Positions 1 through 6,483 of a DNA stretch of 21,042 bases are shown here, piece by piece. Below the pieces are notes generated by a model that saw nothing but the letters and a program-made list of their open reading frames with translations, was not told where the DNA came from and ran no database searches. Made by a program: the position numbers and the translations under genes. Positions within the stretch are counted from its first letter, which is position 1; every line of letters starts with the position of its first letter. Source of the DNA: Humisphaera sp. (lineage in GTDB: Bacteria; Planctomycetota; Phycisphaerae; Tepidisphaerales; Tepidisphaeraceae); assembly GCA_025351525.1 (NCBI GenBank), contig JANXVV010000238.1:1-21042 (forward strand). Reading direction: 5' to 3'.

Positions 1-1
1 G

Positions 2-349
2 GTGAATGGTGCGATCCAGGATCCGCTTGAACCGAGGCTCCAACGAGGCGCGCGACATTTTCACATGGGCCGCAACTTCAGGGACTTGAATCCCCCGCCC
101 GGCATTTTCCAGGATGAAGGCCGTCGCCAGTTTCACTGCCGGATCCTCGCTGGCCAGCATGTCGCTCGTCCGTCGGGGGACGATCCCGCGCGGGGGGATG
201 ATGATCGGCGCGGCGGGAGGCTTTTGACCGGCCATCAGTTGATCCAACAGTTCCGCCGCCGCCTTGCCCACCTGTTCAGCGTTGACATCAATGCTGGTCA
301 AAGGCGGCACGGACAAATCGCACAGATATTCGTCATTCCGCAGGCTCGG
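2..349 (-). pseudogene. XylR-like (LacI/AraC-type) transcriptional regulator, 3' part, truncated
   Basis: The minus-strand frame reads 116 codons with no start codon, bounded upstream by an in-frame TGA (complement of 350-352) and running off the left edge. It begins within the sugar-binding domain (NDEYLCDLSVPPLTSIDVN, then a segment like VGKAAAELLDQLM) and passes through the linker PPRGIVPRRTSDML into an AraC-type helix-turn-helix (VPEVAAHVKMSRASLEPRFK). This order is that of XylR-family regulators, which sense a sugar with a periplasmic-binding-like domain and bind DNA through a C-terminal AraC domain. Everything upstream of about residue NDEYLC is replaced by unrelated sequence, so the N-terminal two thirds are missing and the gene should be dead unless a frameshift reconnects it. 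The remaining DNA-binding part lies partly outside the window. The family is fairly sure; the sugar is unknown. Confidence 0.72.
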
Positions 350-491
350 TCAGCCGCCGATTCATCCGCGGATCATGGCGGTCGAACAACAGCCGCTTCA
401 ACACGGCGCGGCGAACGGGCCTGGATCGGAAGCCGGCGGCGTTGGACTAGCAGATCGAGACGGCGATGAAGCAGGCTGCGGAGAGGGATCT
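350..491. other. Junction sequence between two truncated genes
   Basis: This 140-base stretch separates the broken 5' ends of a minus-strand regulator and a plus-strand DUF486 fragment. On the minus strand a short open stretch ends LLFDRHDPRMNRRLTEPAE before the TGA at 330s; I do not recognise it. No inverted repeat, transposase remnant or target-site duplication is obvious. It is probably the scar of a rearrangement. Confidence 0.35.
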
Positions 492-701
492 CTTAAGTAT
501 TGCTTTCAAGTCCCCGCCAACCGGATCGGAAATCTGGCCGGTCACCCCGCCGGTCAACTGAAGATCGTTCAGGAAGTGATTACGCTAGTCGTCTTTGCCG
601 TTTTGTCATCCACTTATCTCGGGCAGAAACTGACGTGGCATTATTACGTCACCTTCGGATTCGTCGGCTTGGCGGTCTTCTTTGTCTTTCACAAATGGTA
701 A
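492..701 (+). pseudogene. DUF486 (DMT-like) small membrane protein, C-terminal fragment
   Basis: The last 69 codons of this plus-strand frame match the C-terminal part of the DUF486 family of small multidrug-transporter-like membrane proteins. The block CFQVPANRIGN is the family signature, followed by QLKIVQEVITLVVFAVLS and a last membrane segment ending VFFVFHKW. Family members are about 110-120 residues with four membrane segments. Here the first two are absent: upstream of position 492 the frame stays open but encodes a low-complexity sequence unlike the family, and no start codon with a ribosome site lies at the junction. It is therefore a headless remnant. It lies next to the equally truncated regulator at 2-349, both losing their 5' ends towards the same 350-490 stretch, which suggests one deletion or rearrangement there. 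Confidence 0.7.
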
Positions 702-708
702 TACGACG

Positions 709-1026
709 TTACGCATCCACCACTTGCCGATCATCCCCCGCCCACCACGTACCGGCCACGGCATGGCTGACATTCGACTGCACCCCCAGCCATGTCGCAC
801 AAACGGCGGCGGCATGGCGGGCCTGCTGCGGCGTATCAAACACCTGTTCCAGGCTCTTATGATTTTTGGGATTGTTCCAGGCGTTCAAAAACGCCCCGAC
901 CGTGTAAAGCTGCATCACGTGCTGAAGCGTCAATGCGATCCCCGGACGCATCACCTGCGACAACGGCAAAGTGAGCACCGGATGTTTCAGTTGTTCACCG
1001 GAAAGCCCGCATTTGATCGCCGTCAT
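709..1026 (-). CDS. Hypothetical protein, 105 aa
   Basis: This is a short minus-strand gene that I do not recognise. The frame is open further upstream to 1143, but I choose the ATG at 1026 for two reasons. A GGGAG ribosome site lies 6 bases before it. A good sigma-70 type promoter (TTGACA, 16 bases, TAAGTT on the minus strand at 1133-1106) lies inside the longer version and would begin transcription near 1099. The product starts MTAIKCGLSGEQLKHPVLTL and has a C-terminal half rich in Ala, His and Trp (QQARHAAAVCATWLGVQ, GTWWAGDD). It has no signal peptide or clear membrane helix and looks soluble and cytoplasmic. It has no operon partner: it is convergent with the DUF486 fragment and divided from greA by about 370 bases. 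The frame could still be spurious, but promoter, ribosome site and frame agree. Confidence 0.55.
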   Translation of the reverse strand: MTAIKCGLSGEQLKHPVLTLPLSQVMRPGIALTLQHVMQLYTVGAFLNAWNNPKNHKSLEQVFDTPQQARHAAAVCATWLGVQSNVSHAVAGTWWAGDDRQVVDA

Positions 1027-1105
1027 CTTCGCTCCCACGATTCCGTTGGAATCCGTTGATCCAGAGTTAGCCGACACCCGTCCACCCCACCGGGGCGATG
1101 GTATT

Positions 1106-1133
1106 AACTTACAATTCGCATCGGCATTGTCAA
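1106..1133 (-). promoter_or_regulatory. Candidate sigma-70 promoter for the 105-aa gene
   Basis: On the minus strand a perfect TTGACA (complement of 1128-1133) is followed after 16 bases by TAAGTT (complement of 1106-1111). Transcription from it would give a leader of about 70 bases before the ATG at 1026. The leader contains a small hairpin (GATTCC-AAC-GGAATC) just before the GGGAG ribosome site. Confidence 0.45.
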
Positions 1134-1214
1134 ACAATTTCATGCACTGAAACAGGCGGGTTTTGGGGCTGGAATGAGGGCTTTTATCGGCACAAGGGTT
1201 TTAGAAACGGAAGG

Positions 1215-1284
1215 AATCTGACTGAGCCTGTCACCGCACGACTTTTTCGGAGAGACAGGACCGATTGCTCCACCCTGTCAGATT
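1215..1284. repeat. Nested inverted repeats in the 1027-1399 intergenic region
   Basis: An outer 8-base arm AATCTGAC (1215-1222) pairs with GTCAGATT (1277-1284). Inside, CCTGTC (1227-1232) can pair with GACAGG (1254-1259), which could alternatively pair with a second CCTGTC at 1274-1279. The element may fold as RNA or be an operator. No family is recognised. The rest of the 370-base gap shows only the promoter at 1106-1133 and the hairpin at 1336-1380. Confidence 0.3.
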
Positions 1285-1335
1285 TAAAATTTCGTCACAG
1301 GTTTTCCAACACGCCGGGATCGGAGCCGTAGGTGA

Positions 1336-1380
1336 CGACCCGGATTCCGCAACGAGGCGCTCCTAACGGAATCCGGGTCG
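1336..1380 (-). terminator. Candidate terminator hairpin downstream of greA
   Basis: A perfect 14-base stem (1336-1349 with 1367-1380; arm core CCCGGATTCCG) and a 17-base loop begin 20 bases after the greA stop codon. No T-run follows on the minus strand, so it may be an RNA 3'-end stabiliser or a repeat rather than a classical intrinsic terminator. Confidence 0.45.
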
Positions 1381-1399
1381 CCGCCCAAGGCTGCCCCTA

Positions 1400-1867
1400 T
1401 CAAAGAATCTCCAAAATCTTAAACTCCAACGTGCCCCTCGGCGCTTTCACTTTGACCGTGTCGCCGACCTTCGCTTTCATCAGGGCTTCCCCCATCGGGC
1501 TGTTGGCGGTGACGGGCATGACGTCGCTGTCGGCGGAGGGGGGCACCGCTTCGCCGACGATGCGGACTAGTTGCTCGCTGTCATCTTCCAGGTCGAGCAG
1601 ACGCACCGTATGGCCGAGAAAAACCATGTTTTCCGGCACGTGTTCGTTGGAGACCACCGACAGATTGCGCAGCTTATTTTCCAGGTCGTTCAGCTCTTTC
1701 TGGATGCTGCGATTTTCCTCTTTGGCGAAGTGATACTCGGCGTTCTCCGAGAGGTCGCCGAGCGCCGCCGCTTTGCGGATGCGATCCTGCGCGTCGAGCT
1801 GCAGGACGTACATCTCTTCCCGCTTACGCTCCATCGCCGTCTTTTCCTCGGCACTCACAATCTGCAT
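1400..1867 (-). CDS. greA: Transcription elongation factor GreA
   Basis: GreA enters the secondary channel of RNA polymerase and stimulates cleavage of backtracked RNA. The product is 155 aa, close to the usual 158. The N-terminal coiled coil (about residues 3-75) carries the acidic tip GDLSENAEYHFAKEEN with Asp38 and Glu41, the pair that positions the catalytic Mg ion. The C-terminal FKBP-like domain contains VTANSPMGEALMKAKVGD (about 119-136) and ends in GTLEFKILEIL. The start is the ATG at 1867, which has GGAG 7 bases upstream. The longer frame to 1957 would run through a strong hairpin at 1922-1946 and has no matching family sequence. The gene stands alone on the minus strand between two hairpins. 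A GreA paralogue with the same tip is possible, but GreB is less likely because the tip reads ENAEYH. Confidence 0.93.
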   Translation of the reverse strand: MQIVSAEEKTAMERKREEMYVLQLDAQDRIRKAAALGDLSENAEYHFAKEENRSIQKELNDLENKLRNLSVVSNEHVPENMVFLGHTVRLLDLEDDSEQLVRIVGEAVPPSADSDVMPVTANSPMGEALMKAKVGDTVKVKAPRGTLEFKILEIL

Positions 1868-1921
1868 GGCACTACTCCGTTTGAATGATTGATCCCGAAC
1901 GATTGCCTTCGCCAAAACACG

Positions 1922-1946
1922 GCCCACCGCGCGAGGCGCGGTGGGC
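1922..1946. repeat. Perfect 11-base hairpin in the greA leader
   Basis: GCCCACCGCGC (1922-1932) and GCGCGGTGGGC (1936-1946) flank a 3-base loop, a very stable all-GC-rich hairpin. On the minus strand it is followed by GTGTTTT, so it could terminate upstream transcription or attenuate greA, whose start codon is 55 bases downstream. It may also be half of a dispersed repeat of the kind seen elsewhere in this window. Confidence 0.5.
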
Positions 1947-1964
1947 ACATTTGGCACGCACCGC

Positions 1965-1970
1965 AGTATA
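1965..1970 (-). promoter_or_regulatory. Possible -10 element for greA
   Basis: TATACT on the minus strand lies about 100 bases upstream of the greA ATG. No convincing -35 element is seen, so this is only a candidate. If used, the hairpin at 1922-1946 falls in the transcribed leader. Confidence 0.25.
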
Positions 1971-2088
1971 CCACAAGGGAGGCCTGCCGTGCCAAGAGGA
2001 AAGATTTTGACCCTCGATTCAGTTTGTGGCGCGGGCTATCAGCCTGCTTCCGAACTGCACGCTCAAAGCCCGCTACAAGCGGCACGAG

Positions 2089-2318
2089 ATGGATTTATTC
2101 GGCGGCGATGTCGATCTCTGGCATCTCGTGCTCGCGCCCTCCGGGGGTGGTGAAGCCTTGCTGAGCGCCGACTATTGCCGGGGTGATGTGTCCACCTGGG
2201 ATTTGGCTCAAGGCAATCTGGTCAGCCGCCGGCTGGATGATCTTGACAACCTGATTCGCCCCGGTGCCGGCCGACAAGCCATGCGGCGAACCCGGACGGC
2301 GTGCATCGCCATCGGTGA
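2089..2318 (+). pseudogene. WD40-repeat protein tail, frameshifted remnant
   Basis: In frame from 2089 the product contains a recognisable WD40 blade: LVLAPSGGGEALLSADYCRG followed by DVSTWDLAQGNLV, the usual S-x-D-x-G-D-V-x-x-W-D-L-x-x-G pattern. A second partial blade follows (LDDLDNLIR, then GRQAM), after which the blade seems to continue in another frame as AANPDGVHRH (about 2283-2312), ending at TGA 2316-2318. This fits a one- or two-base indel near 2283. There is no clear start or ribosome site and no N-terminal part. WD40 repeats form beta-propellers that bind proteins. The remainder of the 1868-2509 gap holds the greA leader, the hairpin at 1922 and a possible promoter at 2453. The assignment is by eye from one good blade and is moderate. 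Confidence 0.42.
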
Positions 2319-2452
2319 GCAGCGACTCGCCGTCACCCATGCGAAATTCAATCCCGAGGAATCGCTCGATGGCGGAATGGCCACGATGAGCATGAGCCTG
2401 AAAAGCAAGTGATTTTCCGGGCACCTCATTTCCCCTCCTTTTCGCCAGCGGC

Positions 2453-2458
2453 TATATT
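2453..2458 (+). promoter_or_regulatory. Possible -10 element for the restriction-modification gene
   Basis: TATATT lies 51 bases before the TTG start at 2510. The -35 region is poor (TTCCCC at 17-base spacing), so it is only suggestive. A purine-rich ribosome site AAGGGAG (2496-2502) lies 7 bases before the start codon. Confidence 0.28.
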
Positions 2459-2509
2459 CTCCCCTCGTCGCGCGGTCCATGATATCCGCACCACCAAGGG
2501 AGACTCCGT

Positions 2510-5500
2510 TTGCCCGAATCCATCTCATCGCCCGCCAATTTCATCCTTCGCTGGCAACGCTCCGGTTCAGCCGAGCGGGCGAATTATTCGATGTTCCTGA
2601 CCGAGCTTTGCACCCTGCTCGACGTCCCCGGCCCTCAACCCACGCAGCCGGACGATCGCGATAACGCCTATGTCTTCGAGCGATCCGTCCCCATGGATGA
2701 CGGCGACGGCAACACCACCGTTGGCCGCATCGATCTTTACAAACGCGGCTGCTTTGTCCTCGAAGCCAAGCAAGGCTCCGCCTCCGAAGACGGCCCCACC
2801 CTCTTTGCCCCCGACACTCCCGCCCGCCTCCGCCGCGGCACGGCCATTCGCGGCACCGCCCACTGGGACGCGGCGATGAAAAAGGCCAAGGGCCAGGCCG
2901 AGCGATACGTCCGCTCGTTGCCGGCGGACGAGGGCAATCCGCCGTTTATCGTGGTGGTCGATGTCGGGCACGTGATCGAGTTGTACGCGGATTTCTCCCG
3001 CCTCGGAAAGACCTACACCCCCTTCCCTGACATTCAATCCTACCGCATTCCGCTCGATGGACTGGCCGATGAAAAAGTCCGCGAACGGCTCGCGACGCTC
3101 TGGACCGAACCGCTCACGCTCGATCCCGCCCGGCATAGCGCGAAGGTCACGCGCGAGATCGCGGAAAAACTCGCAAAGCTGGCCAAGAGTTTCGAGGCCG
3201 CAGGTTACAACGCTGAGAATGTCGCCAATTTTCTGATGCGATGCCTGTTCACGTTCTTCGCGGAGGATGTGGGGCTGATCGACCTTGTACGCGCGAAGGA
3301 GCAGCCATTCACCGATTTGCTCAAGAGCATGCGGGGGCATCTCGATCAGTTCATTCCGCTCGTGCAGGATGTCTGGTCGCGCATGGATTCCGGTGGCTTC
3401 TCCCCGGCCATGCGGCGCAAGCTCAAGCATTTCAACGGCGGGCTTTTTGCGGAATCCCACGCCCTGCCCGTCACCGCCGATCAACTGGAACTGCTGATTC
3501 AGGCGGGCGAGAGCGATTGGTCCGATGTCGAACCGGCCATCTTCGGCACTCTGCTCGAGCGCGCTTTGGAACCGCGCGAACGGCACAAGCTCGGCGCTCA
3601 TTACACCCCCCGCGCCTATGTCGAACGGCTGGTGCTGCCGACGGTGATCGAACCCCTGCGCGAAAAGTGGGATGCCGCCAAAGCCGCGGCGTTCACGCTG
3701 CAATTCCAAGGGAAAAATGACGAGGCCCGCAAAGCGGTTCACGAATTTCTGGCCGAGTTGTGCAGCACCATCGTGCTCGATCCCGCCTGCGGGTCGGCCA
3801 ACTTCCTGTACGTCACGATGGAGCACATGAAAAGGCTCGAAGGCGAAGCCCGCGAGGAACTCCGCCAACTCGGCGAAACCCAGGTGCTGCTCGAGCGAGG
3901 CGGGCTCACCGTCGACCCCCATCAATTCCTCGGCCTCGAGCTCAACCCCCGTGCCGTCGCCATCGCCGAACTGGTCCTCTGGATCGGCTATCTCAAATGG
4001 CACCTGCGCACCCTCGGCCATGCCCCAAGCGAGCCTCTGCTCAAAGCGTTCCACAACATCAAGCAACAGGACGCCGTGCTGGCGTACGACCGCAAGGAAA
4101 TCGTCACCGATGATTCCGGCAAGCCGGTCAGCCGTTGGGACGGGCACACGATTAAGGTCTCGCCGGTGACGGGGGAAAAAGTACCGGACGATGCGGCGCG
4201 GGTGCCGGTGTATCGGTATGTGAACCCGAGGAAGGCGGAGTGGCCCAAGGCGGATTACGTGGTGGGAAATCCTCCGTTTATCGGGAATAAGCTGATGTTC
4301 GGCACACTCACTGAGGATTATTCGGTAGCGCTACGCTCAGCACACGACGTCCCTGAATCGTGCGACTATGTAATGTACTGGTGGAATTATGCCGCCGAAC
4401 TCGTTCGCGCCGACGCCGTGAAGCGATTCGGTTTCATTACGACTAACAGCATCACGCAAAGCTTTAATCGGCGTATTCTCGCTCGCCAACTTGAAGCCTC
4501 CAAACCACTCTCACTAACGTTTGCTGTTCCAGATCATCCGTGGACCGAAACTGGCGAGGGGGCCGCCGTCCGCATTGCTATGACGGTTGGTGTCAACGGA
4601 GCGCATGACGGCAGGCTTATTAAGATTGTTAGAGAACACGTCGACGAATTCGGCGAGTCAGACGTAATAACCGAGGAAACGACTGGTAAGATTCATGCTG
4701 ACTTAAGTTGCGGACCAAATATCGCAGGTGCAACTCCGCTGTTGTCGAATACCGGAATTTGCGGGCAAGGCATGAAGCTAGTCGGGGACTTTTTCGTTGA
4801 AACCGGGTTTCCGATTGGAAACGTCTCACCAGTTACCGGTCTTCCGGTAATACGAAGCATGATAACGCCGAACGATGTGCTTGAAGGAACAGAAGGGCGT
4901 CTTGTAATCGACTTCTTCAATCTAAACTCGGGACAGGCGCGAGCCGCAAATCCTGCGGCATATCAGCGTTTAGTTGATCTCGTAAAGCCACTACGCGACC
5001 AGAATCGACGCGGCTCCATCAAACAACTTTGGTGGCGATTCGCATGGGAAAGACCTGTAATCCGGCGAGCAATCGGCGGCTTGGAACAATATTTGGTCAC
5101 GCTTGAGACCTCGAAATACCGTGTCTTCAGTACAGTGCCTTCGGACGCACTCTGGGACGGTTCGCTTTTCGGCGTCGCCCTAGACGATAACTTTTTTGCC
5201 GGAATTCTCGGGAGCCATGCGCATTCCGCTTGGGCACTGAAGGCGGGCGGATTACTCGGTCCAACTCCCAGATACAATAGGACAAGTTGCTTTGAAGCAT
5301 TCCCCTTCCCCGCCTGCGCCGAATCCCAAAAATCTCGCATCCGCTCCCTCGGTGAATCCCTCGATGCCCACCGCAAGCGCCAGCAATCCCTGCATCCGGG
5401 CCTGACGATCACCGACATGTACAACGTGCTGGAGAAGCTTCGAAAGATGTCCGGCAATTCTTCAGTGCCGCCGGTGTCCTCACCGGCGGAAGGCTCTAGG

Positions 5501-6115
5501 CTGGACAAGACCGCCGGTGGAGGCACTGGCGGCACTTCAACGGCGGAAGCCATGGCGCGGCATAAGACCGCCGGTGGGGGCACCGGCGGCACTTCGGCGA
5601 CTCCACTGAAAAGCGAACCGTTTTCGGCCAAGGACCGGATGATTCACGAGCAGGGATTGGTCTCCGTGCTGAAGCAGATTCACGACGATCTGGACGCGGC
5701 GGTGGCAGAGGCGTATGGGTGGCCGGTGGACTTGGCGGACGAGGAAATCCTCCGCCGGTTGGTGGCCCTGAACGCCGAGCGGGCCGAGGAGGAAAGGCGC
5801 GGGGTGATCCGATGGTTGCGGCCGGAATTTCAAAACCCCACCGGGGCGTCCGCCAACCAGGGCACGCTGGGACTGCCATCGGCGCAGACGGTCGGCAAGG
5901 CGAAAAAGGTTGGCAAACTTCCCTGGCCCAAATCGCTGGCGGAGCAGGCGCACGCCGTGCGGGTGGCGCTCGGCATGGCCACCAAACCGGTGACGGCGGC
6001 AGATTTGTCACGGCAGTTCAAGAGCGCGAAGGTCGACCGTATCGGTGAATTGCTGGCCACGCTGGCGGCACTCGGACAGGCGCGGTCGGTAGGAGGGAAT
6101 CGGTTTGTGGTGTAA
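2510..6115 (+). CDS. Type IIG/IIL restriction-modification enzyme, MmeI-like (nuclease + N6-adenine methylase + specificity domain)
   Basis: This 1201-aa single-chain enzyme should methylate adenine at its target and cut unmodified DNA nearby. The N-terminal domain carries a PD-(D/E)xK nuclease motif: Asp75, then Glu85-Ala-Lys87 in RIDLYKRGCFVLEAKQGS, matching the D-x(~10)-ExK of MmeI. A helical connector (about 200-330) leads to the methylase: HYTPR at 364, SAM-binding DPACGSANF at 424-432, GLELNPRAVAIAELVLW near 475, and catalytic NPPF at 587-590. The target-recognition part follows and ends near RYNRTSCFEAFPFP. The C-terminal region has TITDMYNVLEKLR, IHEQGLVSVLKQIHDDLDAA and a possible winged-helix tail. 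The TTG start is supported by AAGGGAG at 7-base spacing. All catalytic motifs look intact. Oddities: GC falls sharply over about 4320-5290, and 5464-5593 is an in-frame duplicated palindromic repeat. No DISARM or BREX genes are adjacent. Confidence 0.9.
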   Translation: MPESISSPANFILRWQRSGSAERANYSMFLTELCTLLDVPGPQPTQPDDRDNAYVFERSVPMDDGDGNTTVGRIDLYKRGCFVLEAKQGSASEDGPTLFAPDTPARLRRGTAIRGTAHWDAAMKKAKGQAERYVRSLPADEGNPPFIVVVDVGHVIELYADFSRLGKTYTPFPDIQSYRIPLDGLADEKVRERLATLWTEPLTLDPARHSAKVTREIAEKLAKLAKSFEAAGYNAENVANFLMRCLFTFFAEDVGLIDLVRAKEQPFTDLLKSMRGHLDQFIPLVQDVWSRMDSGGFSPAMRRKLKHFNGGLFAESHALPVTADQLELLIQAGESDWSDVEPAIFGTLLERALEPRERHKLGAHYTPRAYVERLVLPTVIEPLREKWDAAKAAAFTLQFQGKNDEARKAVHEFLAELCSTIVLDPACGSANFLYVTMEHMKRLEGEAREELRQLGETQVLLERGGLTVDPHQFLGLELNPRAVAIAELVLWIGYLKWHLRTLGHAPSEPLLKAFHNIKQQDAVLAYDRKEIVTDDSGKPVSRWDGHTIKVSPVTGEKVPDDAARVPVYRYVNPRKAEWPKADYVVGNPPFIGNKLMFGTLTEDYSVALRSAHDVPESCDYVMYWWNYAAELVRADAVKRFGFITTNSITQSFNRRILARQLEASKPLSLTFAVPDHPWTETGEGAAVRIAMTVGVNGAHDGRLIKIVREHVDEFGESDVITEETTGKIHADLSCGPNIAGATPLLSNTGICGQGMKLVGDFFVETGFPIGNVSPVTGLPVIRSMITPNDVLEGTEGRLVIDFFNLNSGQARAANPAAYQRLVDLVKPLRDQNRRGSIKQLWWRFAWERPVIRRAIGGLEQYLVTLETSKYRVFSTVPSDALWDGSLFGVALDDNFFAGILGSHAHSAWALKAGGLLGPTPRYNRTSCFEAFPFPACAESQKSRIRSLGESLDAHRKRQQSLHPGLTITDMYNVLEKLRKMSGNSSVPPVSSPAEGSRLDKTAGGGTGGTSTAEAMARHKTAGGGTGGTSATPLKSEPFSAKDRMIHEQGLVSVLKQIHDDLDAAVAEAYGWPVDLADEEILRRLVALNAERAEEERRGVIRWLRPEFQNPTGASANQGTLGLPSAQTVGKAKKVGKLPWPKSLAEQAHAVRVALGMATKPVTAADLSRQFKSAKVDRIGELLATLAALGQARSVGGNRFVV
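5464..5593. repeat. Palindromic repeat (family GCCGGTG) inside the restriction enzyme gene, with 57-base tandem duplication
   Basis: The left arm (5464-5488) and right arm (5512-5536) are near-perfect reverse complements of 25 bases, the same arms as the intergenic copies at 6124-6198 and 14833-14907. A second right arm follows at 5569-5593. Two imperfect 57-base units (5484-5540 and 5541-5597) are head to tail, adding 19 codons each: PAEGSRLDKTAGGGTGGTS and TAEAMARHKTAGGGTGGTS. The insertion lies between YNVLEKLRKMSGN and the conserved IHEQGLVSVLKQ block, where a flexible linker is expected, and keeps the frame open. Confidence 0.85.
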
Positions 6116-6123
6116 TCAGGCGG

Positions 6124-6198
6124 CGTGCCGCCGCTGCCCTCACCGGCGGTTTTCGGTTTTCCACACGGAATCCCGCCGGTGAGGGCACCGGCGGCACT
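6124..6198. repeat. Palindromic repeat (family GCCGGTG), intergenic copy
   Basis: Arms at 6124-6148 and 6174-6198 are reverse complements with one or two mismatches and a 25-base spacer. Each arm is itself a hairpin (CGCCGGTG/CACCGGCG with a 4-base loop; one mismatch in the left arm). It begins 9 bases after the restriction enzyme stop codon and may act as its transcript 3' end. The remaining 6199-6483 gap contains the candidate promoter at 6372-6399. A 79-codon minus-strand frame there is not supported. Confidence 0.85.
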
Positions 6199-6371
6199 CG
6201 AATGCAGACTCTGCTTTGGGCCCGCCACATCATTGAAAAAAACGCCTTAAATCATCGATTGCCACTCCGTGCTGGGTTCCTCCACGCGCGGCCCGGATTT
6301 CGTTCAGACGATCGGATCGATGCACATCAGCCGAGGGGAGTTTTTTCCAATCACGCCATCCATTCACCCCT

Positions 6372-6399
6372 TTGCAATTGAATTGATTTTGCCTACGAT
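6372..6399 (+). promoter_or_regulatory. Candidate promoter of tig
   Basis: TTGCAA (6372-6377), a 16-base AT-rich spacer and TACGAT (6394-6399) make a reasonable sigma-70 type promoter. Predicted transcription start is near 6406, giving a leader of about 78 bases to the tig ATG at 6484. The local AT content is higher than in the surrounding genes. Confidence 0.4.
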
Positions 6400-6483
6400 G
6401 CGTTTCTGCGCGGTCCGGAATCGTATCCGCCGCGGGTGCGTTGCCGTCTACATTATTGTCGGCGATCAAAACCAGAGGACCCC

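Noticed and set aside
1950..1970. Sigma-54 promoter (TGGCAC ... GC) upstream of greA
   Set aside because: The spacing between GG and GC is 8 instead of 10 bases and the TTGC part does not match.
2567..4147. 526-codon minus-strand frame opposite the restriction enzyme
   Set aside because: It lies wholly over a well-supported methylase/nuclease coding region and matches no family.
2510..6115. DISARM DrmMI or BREX PglX methylase
   Set aside because: None of the partner genes (drmA/drmB/drmC, pglZ, brxC) is in the window, and the intact N-terminal D...ExK nuclease fits a stand-alone type IIG/IIL enzyme.
6230..6469. 79-codon minus-strand frame in the gap before tig
   Set aside because: There is no ribosome site or recognised similarity, and it overlaps the likely tig promoter and leader.
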